This document shows positions 58,301-64,000 of a DNA stretch of 64,000 nucleotides, in pieces. Under the pieces are notes generated by a model. It did no database searches, had not been told where the DNA came from, and saw nothing but the letters and a program-made list of their open reading frames with translations. Position 1 is the stretch's first letter, and the number at the start of each line of letters is the position of its first letter. This DNA comes from Costus lasius (lineage: Eukaryota > Streptophyta > Magnoliopsida > Zingiberales > Costaceae): the NCBI GenBank assembly GCA_027563935.2, contig CM050454.1, positions 75,102,596 through 75,166,595 of the forward strand. Reading direction: 5' to 3'. A program made the position numbers and the translations under genes.

Positions 58301-59196
58301 TCCTGTACATTTGAACAAATGTGAACTCCACATGCAGTGTCCAACACCCATGATATAGAAGAAGAAAACATGACCTCAGTCACGAATATACCTGAGCCAG
58401 AAGCGAAGCTTCCCCTCTTATCTCCTTGGAGCGCTTTACAGTCCTTTTTCCAGTGACCCAGCTGGCCACAGTGGAAACACCTGTATTCCTTGGACCGCTT
58501 CACCTTTTGCTTCAGAGCCTTGCTGTAGCTCTTGACAGTGGCCTTGCCCTTCTTCCCCTTCTTCTTGTTCCTTGAAGGAACCATTAAGACAGAGGTTGAA
58601 GGCTTACCCTTCAGAGTTTCCTCAGTAGTCAAGAGCATATTCAATAGCTCTGCCGGCGTACAATCGATTTTGTTCATATTAAAATTAATAATGAACGCGT
58701 CGAATGAAGGTGGGAGAGACTGCAGAATAATGTCCACAGCAAGCTCCTGGTTGATGGTATGCGCCAGTTTCTCTAGAGCCTCCTTGTGCCCAATCATCTT
58801 GAGCACGTGAGCTCCTACTGGGCTCCCCTCAGCCAGTTTGCTCTGAAAGAAGAGCTTAGTCAAATTATAGCGTTCAGTCCTCGCCTGTGCAGCATACAGC
58901 ATCTTGAGGTTTGCTATAATCTGTATAGCTGACATATCCTCATGCTGACGCTGCAGCGGTGGCGTCATAGACGCTAGCATCAGGCAAGCGACATCAATGC
59001 TATCATTGACGTGCTTTTCATAGGCTTCCCGAACCGCCCTTGCGGTGTTCGGAGCGGGCTGCGGCGGTATCGCCGTCTCGAGGACATACAGTTTCCTCTC
59101 TGCCTTAAGAATAATCTTAAGGTGTCCAAACTAGTCAGAGAAGTTTGGCCCAGCAAACTTCTCCCTTTCCAGTAGGGATCGCACATTGAAGTTCAT
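55316..59196 (-). pseudogene. Copia gag-pol polyprotein, element G (three lesions)
   Basis: ATG at 59196 (MNFNVRSLLE). Lesions: TAG at 59131-59133 replaces Trp of SDWFGHLK, about codon 22; one G is missing at 58100/58101 (CAAAGAAAA against CAAAGGAAAA), shifting the frame between protease and integrase; TGA at 56081-56083 lies before the RNase H domain (SSK-stop-GYLP). All domains are otherwise recognisable: CCHC knuckle, WVLDTACG, integrase zinc finger and DDE core, TAFLNG, YVDD, YTDASF, TEAEYVA, FCDNTGA. Compared with F and C the linker lacks the shared TAG and keeps CAG. Confidence 0.95.
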
Positions 59197-59217
59197 GGTG
59201 TTCGTTGCTGCAGGTAT

Positions 59218-61185
59218 CTACAACAATGCAAGAACAGCAAGGTCAGTATCAATGTATAAGAATCAATCAGGACTTAAGAAAGATTCTTTTTCTCACTATT
59301 TTATCAGGCGTGAAAAATCCAGCAAAACAGCCCGAAAGAGTAGAACTCTTTTAGTGAGATGGGATCCAGATTTCATACTTGGTCTCCGCGTCCCGCTCAG
59401 GCGAGATAAGATGCACAGAGAGTACAAGCACTAATCTCTGGTAGGCTATCCCAGCCAATCGCCAACCCGTGCGATTCCCCTTCATCTGGGCAATCCAGCA
59501 GACTGTGCCAACTGAGTTGGTACAACACAATCTCTGACCCCACAGATGGCTGCCTCCATGTGCTACCATATGCGCCACATATGTAGACTACACGGTCAAG
59601 CTGACCCAACCTACTCCCTGGACCACCATGTGCTATGCTGAGCAACGAGAAGGGATAAATCCCTGCTCTGTAACACACAGGTGTAATCCCGCACCGTCTG
59701 AAGATAGATGGACGTGCCCACTGAGTGGGTACAACACGGCTCCAACGATAATCAGAACAGTGAGGTTTCGCGTCAGAAGGCTTACGAGCTTGATATTTAA
59801 GCGTTGGATTTTAACGGTCTTTTATCTTCTTGCCTATCATGCAATTCCTATGGTGATAGCAGAAGATAATTTAATCATGCAATTCTAATATTAAGCAATA
59901 AAAGAAAGCATGTATCTTATGTGGTAAAAGCCCATAGCCCTAGTGAGACCTTAACCTAGCTTAAGTCTACACTTGCTCTTCATGGGTCTTTAGCTGCTCA
60001 TCTGGCCCAAGCAGGGCCCTAGCGCCATTTGCAGCACAGGTGCGCCCACCAGGAATTTGCGCCAGGTCCTAGGTTCGAACCCTAGACCTCCCACCTGGTC
60101 CAGCCACTGCTGCATGCGCTTCTACCAAGTGTGCTCTGTGCTCTTGTCTAATTAAATTACAATTTAACTATCTAGACAAGAGTGACACGCAGGTCACTTT
60201 CACATTATAAATTAATCAAAATTGTGATTCGCATATCACAAAAATAAAATTAATTTACAACAATTAATCCCAGGCTCGCAGGCCCCAGCACAGCACACAT
60301 TAATAACGGGCAGCCCACATAAGACTAAATAGACAAACATATGCATCAATCAAGAATCATGTGATCCATACATAAAAATTAAAATTTTTCGAAAACCCCT
60401 TGGGATCAATTTTAATTTTTCCTTATTTCCCCTACAACCTTACAACGGTCCATTACTAGGGATCCACTCAACCAACCTAGTCAGATCCACTACCCTTGCA
60501 TGCACCAAGTCCTAACTGACTTGAGTTGACCATAAGGTCAACCATGCATGCGCCAGGGCTGAACGACCACACAGAGGTCTGGCAAGCGGGCGTGACCCCG
60601 GGCCTAACTCAGGTGCGTTCATTAGTCGTCTCAATCAGACATCGCTACACACCTGTCTGCAGTCGACCTATAGCCACCATAGGCTTGCGCCGAGGTGCTA
60701 ACTGGTCGACCCATTCAGGCTGTCAGATAGTCTGATCAGACATTCTGGATCTAACCTAGGGGTGACTTCAACCCTAATAACCCGTCTAAGGGTTTACAGT
60801 AGGTGGCTTAGATCTAAGGTGATACGCGCAAGAGATATAAGTTTTTGATAAAAACTCTATAACAAGTGCCAAGGCATCATACATGCGTAACACATAAACT
60901 TACATCATGCGCAACCTTACAACATGCGTCAACTACAAGTAAAGGTTCGCATGTATTCTAGATCTAGCAAGATGGCGCATACAAGGATCACAAATCATAG
61001 CAAACATATTATCATGCGATTTAGCCTGCTCTGATACCAATTGAGGGGTCCCCTTCAAGGGGGAGCGAAAAACCCTAATGGGCGCATGTGTTTCAACGCA
61101 GCGGAAATAAGGGTTTTAGGGATCATTAGCATGATATATGATCAACTATGAAAAATCGATTGCAAAATGCCAATAAGATTCATAC
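59218..61185 (-). other. Predicted leader intron of element G (contains PBS)
   Basis: 1968 bp. Donor ATG-GCG-ATG|GTATGA in the 5' LTR, acceptor TTGTTGTAG|ATACC. The joined frame enters gag in phase. The leader holds the PBS (61028-61039) and a tRNA-like segment, and no gene. Confidence 0.5.
60066..60135 (-). other. tRNA-like segment in the leader of element G
   Basis: Minus strand: GAGCACACTTGG followed by TAGAAGCGC (like a tRNA A box and D arm), then 47 nt from the TTGG to a perfect B-box GGTTCGAACC (60072-60081) preceded by GGAGGTCTAG. Nine of 12 positions match TAGCTCAGTTGG. Stem pairing of acceptor and D arms is poor, so a functional tRNA gene is unlikely. Confidence 0.4.
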
Positions 61186-62721
61186 CATCGCCATCTATGG
61201 ATGAAGTGTTGGAAGCAAAAACCGAAAGGGGTCTTCTCCCTAGTCGACGCACACACGATGAAGAATGGCCTCTCCTTGTCGTCTTTGTGCTAGCAAAGCT
61301 TCAAGGGTCCTTTGCGCATGGAGGAGATGAGATCCTTGGGCTTGGCGAAGAAGAAGTTCCTCTACACTCGTCAAGACTTTTGTCACACGAGAAGGGAGGA
61401 GATGTCGTCCGAAGTTGATGATCGACAAGGGAGTAAACACGTTGTAATCAACGTGGGCGTTGCTATCCAAAAATAGTAACCATTACTCACTTCGGTTATG
61501 CGTTCACATGAAGTGAACCGCAACCCTCTTCTCCCATTCGAACCTTTTGAACCAAGCGCTCATAACATGAGCCGGTTCAAGTGACTTTGGTTCAAGACCA
61601 AATCGGCCCAAGCAATGGTCGATCTTATTGAACCACAAGGTTCAAGATCACCGTTGATCTCTCGATGCTCTAGATCTCACTGATCTAGCATCATAACTCT
61701 CGATCGAAGCTTACCGATCTAAAGCCCTAATCAATCAAACATGATCACACCAGATCTCACTCTCAATCAGAGTTTAACACCCCTTTAAACTGAACTAAAC
61801 AATTCAGTCCACACGATCTGACTTAAAGAAGCCATATCATCAAATTGTGCGACCCTAAGGGTTTCCTTTAAATGTCGGTAACGATAACTCACGTTATCAC
61901 GATCAGTGAGGGGTATCTAGCAACACATCACTGTCTCCCGATATAAAGGAAAGAGTCTTCCAAGACTTCACCCAAACCACAGCACAAGTGTGAATCCAAT
62001 TCACTAGGCATGCATACTTCCTTTGCCACTTGATGTTCTTATTGGACAAGCCTGTCAAGCTTGTAACTCCAATATGATGAGCATGATTAGATCAGATGAA
62101 CACTGTCACCTGGGTATGGCCATACACTCTCTCAATCATCTCATCCAGGGGGGCCCTTATAGAACATCACACTCCTTAAACAAGGAGACGGCAATCCTAT
62201 GTCTATCACTAGTGTCCTAACCTGACTCAAGCTCACCATCCAAGATAGTCTATAATCATTATGTTTCAAATGATATTGAACTACCTCAAAACAATGACAA
62301 TCATCATTTAGAAAACACAAGTGATCTCAAGTCAGAGGAAATGTGCCACTTGTCGCAATCAAGGAATATTCACATTGTGACAAACAATTGAACATCCTAG
62401 TAGGGTCTGTCCAGTACATCCCATGTACCCATGAGTCTACATCTTATTCCATGCTCGAAGCATCCTATAAGATTAGAACACATATTAGTCTTAACCATAT
62501 CAAGGCTGTCTCATGTTCACCAAGATACATCGACCAAGGACATAATAGCATGTCAGCCCAGCTGAACAGCTTTGAGACATTATTCAGAAGAACATATATT
62601 GCAGCAGACAATGTAGCTAACTGAATAACAACCATGCCTTTATAAACATATGAGTTTATTACATGATACTTGTTACACTCCCATAGGCTTCAAACATTAG
62701 CCTTAAGGGCATACCCCAACA
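61042..62721 (-). repeat. 5' LTR of element G
   Basis: 1680 bp, TGAGGGGTCCCC to CATACCCCAACA on the plus strand, followed by TSD GAGCT. Mini-exon complement at 61186-61194. Confidence 0.95.
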
Positions 62722-63109
62722 GAGCTCCCACTGGACTCCCTTCAGCCAGTTTGCTCTGAAAGAAAAGTTTTGTCAGATTGTAGCGTTCAGTCCTAGCCTG
62801 TGCAGCATATAGCAACTTGAGGTTAGCTATAATATCTATAGCCGATAGATCCTCATGCTGACGCTGCAGCTCTGGCGTCATAGACGCTAGCATTAGGCAA
62901 GCGACATCAGTGCTATCATTGACATGCTTTTCATAAGCATCCCGAACCGCCCTTGCGGCGTTCGGAGCGGGTTGAGGCGGTATAGCCGTCTCGAGGACAT
63001 ACAGCTTCCTCTCAGCCTTAAGAACAATCTTAAGGTGTCCGTACCAGTCTGAGAAGTTTTGCCCAGCAAACTTCTCCCTTTCCAGTAGGAATCGCACATT
63101 GAAATTCAT
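62722..63109 (-). pseudogene. N-terminal gag of element F
   Basis: ATG at 63109 (MNFNVRFLLEREKF). Open through KLYVLETAIPPQP and CLMLASMTPELQ to AEGSPVGA, where element G interrupts. The missing continuation is at 53614 and below. Substitutions not seen in other copies (RFLLE, GQNFSDWY, DSTDVA, AIDIIANLKLLY) mark it as a distinct lineage. Confidence 0.93.
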
Positions 63110-64000
63110 GGTGTTCGTTGCTGCAGTAATCTACAACAATGCAAGAACAGCAAGGTCAGTATCAATGTTTTAGAATCAATCCAGGACTTAAGAACGATTC
63201 CTTTTCTCACTATTTTATCTGGCTGAAAAATCCAGCAAAATAGCCCGAAAGAGTAACACTCTTTTAGTGAGATGGGATCCAGATTTCACACTTGGTCTCC
63301 GCGTCCCGCTCAGGCGAGATAAGATGCACAGAGAGTACAAGCATTAATTTCTGGTAGGCAATCCCTGCCAATCGCCAACCCGTGCAATTCCCCTTCATCT
63401 GGGCAATCCAGTAGACTGTGCCAACTGAGTTGGTACAACACAATCTCTGACCCCACAGATGGCTGCCTCCATATAGCTACCATATGCGCCACATATGTAG
63501 CCTACATGGTCAAGCTGACCCGACCTACTCCCTGGACCACCACGTGCTATGCTGAGCAACGAGAAGCGATAAATCCCTTCCCTGTAACACGTAGGTGTAA
63601 TCCCGCACCGTCTGAAGATAGATGGGCGTGCCCACTGAGTGGGTACAACACGGCCCCAACGATAGTCAGAACAGTGAGTTTTCACGTCAGAAGGCTTACG
63701 AGCTTGATATTTTAGCGTTGGATTTTAATGGTCTTTTTATCTTCTTAACTATCATGCAATTCCTATGGTGATAGCAGAAGATTAAATCATGCAATTCTAA
63801 TTATAAACAATAAATGAAAGCATGATGATCTTATGTGGTAAAAGCCCATTAAGCCTAGGTAAGACCTTAATTTTAACTTAAGTCTTCACTTGCTTTCTTC
63901 ATGGGGCTTTTTCTTCTCATCTGGCCCAACCCAGGGCCCAAGCGCCCACTGCAGCTCAGGTGTGCCCACCAGGTAAATGCGCCTGTCCCAGAGTCGAACC
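63110..64000 (-). other. Leader of element F, running off the window
   Basis: No gene. Contains the predicted acceptor (AG complement at 63131-63132; after it ATT-ACT-GCA-GCA-ACG-AAC-ACC leads in frame to the gag ATG). At the edge is the start of the tRNA-like segment (GAGTCGAACC at 63991-64000). Aligns with the leaders of C and G. Confidence 0.8.

Larger units (their letters stand above)
53615..62721 (-). mobile_element. Element G: complete, very young family 1 copia element
   Basis: 9107 bp flanked by TSD GAGCT (53610-53614 and 62722-62726), inserted in F's gag. LTRs of 1681 bp (53615-55295) and 1680 bp (61042-62721) differ at about three positions (TGCAGGGG/TGAGGGG at the end, AATGTGG/AACGTGG, TCAGACC/TCACACC), the least divergence in the window. 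PPT 55296-55310, PBS 61028-61039. gag-pol has three lesions. Confidence 0.97.
49122..64000 (-). mobile_element. Element F: family 1 copia element, 5' end beyond window
   Basis: Minus strand. A 3' LTR lacking its start (49122-50753) is fused to pol (from 50751). Pol and gag are split by element G (53615-62721) with TSD GAGCT. Gag resumes at 62722 and starts at 63109, and the leader runs to the window edge; the 5' LTR lies outside. PPT and RNase H are deleted. It inserted in E's 3' LTR. Confidence 0.9.

Noticed and set aside
1..64000. CRISPR arrays, bacterial operons, rRNA or intact tRNA genes
   Set aside because: No spaced identical repeats with unique spacers, no bacterial gene organisation and no rRNA-like sequence. 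The only tRNA-like pieces are the leader segments, which do not fold as a normal tRNA.

Overview
The window looks like plant nuclear DNA, most likely from a transposon-dense (pericentromeric or heterochromatic) part of an angiosperm chromosome. It is essentially all nested LTR retrotransposons. The dominant elements are Ty1/copia: domain order Gag, protease (AP), integrase, reverse transcriptase (RT), RNase H (RNH), with primer binding sites matching the 3' end of initiator-Met tRNA (TGGTATCAGAGC). I see no convincing host gene, no tRNA or rRNA gene and nothing bacterial. The species cannot be named from the sequence.

Three related copia LTR families occur. Family 1 (LTR about 1.7 kb, starting TGTTGGGGTATGCCC) is the most abundant: complete element A (6090-15172, +), element C (15219-26301, -), array H (35520-45309, -), element F (49122 to window end, -), complete element G (53615-62721, -), two solo LTRs inside C (16480-18159 + and 21482-23211 -), and a cut LTR at 1-479. 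Family 2 (LTR about 1.87 kb, starting TGTTGGTGTATATGCC) supplies B (1556-3684, +), D (26302-27472, -) and E (28684-49121, +, heavily interrupted). Family 3 is seen only as one minus-strand LTR (4088-6089 plus 15173-15218), split by A. Remnants of probable Ty3/gypsy-type elements lie at 480-1555, 27473-28683 and 29714-32816.

Five-base target-site duplications (TSDs) can be read for five insertions: A (CCATA), solo LTRs (TAAAC and ACGAG), H (ATGGG) and G (GAGCT). They establish a nesting order D > gypsy LTR X > E > F > G, with Y and H also placed inside E. LTR divergence counted by eye agrees with this order: E about 1.7 %, A about 0.7 %, G about 0.2 %. Every gag-pol seen carries stops, frameshifts or deletions, so no element here looks autonomous.

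The most interesting signal is architectural. Every family 1 LTR copy that covers the region (11 copies, several subfamilies) keeps ATG plus exactly two codons followed by a 5' splice-donor sequence (GTATG or GTAAG) about 150 bp before the LTR end. Each readable leader ends in a good branch point, pyrimidine tract and TTGTTGTAG acceptor just before gag. Joining the two puts the LTR-borne ATG in frame with gag in every element checked. Families 2 and 3 have donors at the equivalent LTR position, and family 2 has the equivalent acceptor. This predicts a leader intron of about 1.9 kb that contains the PBS. Other points of interest are a three-LTR tandem array (period 4031 bp), microhomology fusions of LTR to gag or pol, a nonsense codon shared by two elements, a tRNA-like segment present in only some leaders, and a hairpin with covarying stem around a conserved CTATTTTTRG core in the LTR.
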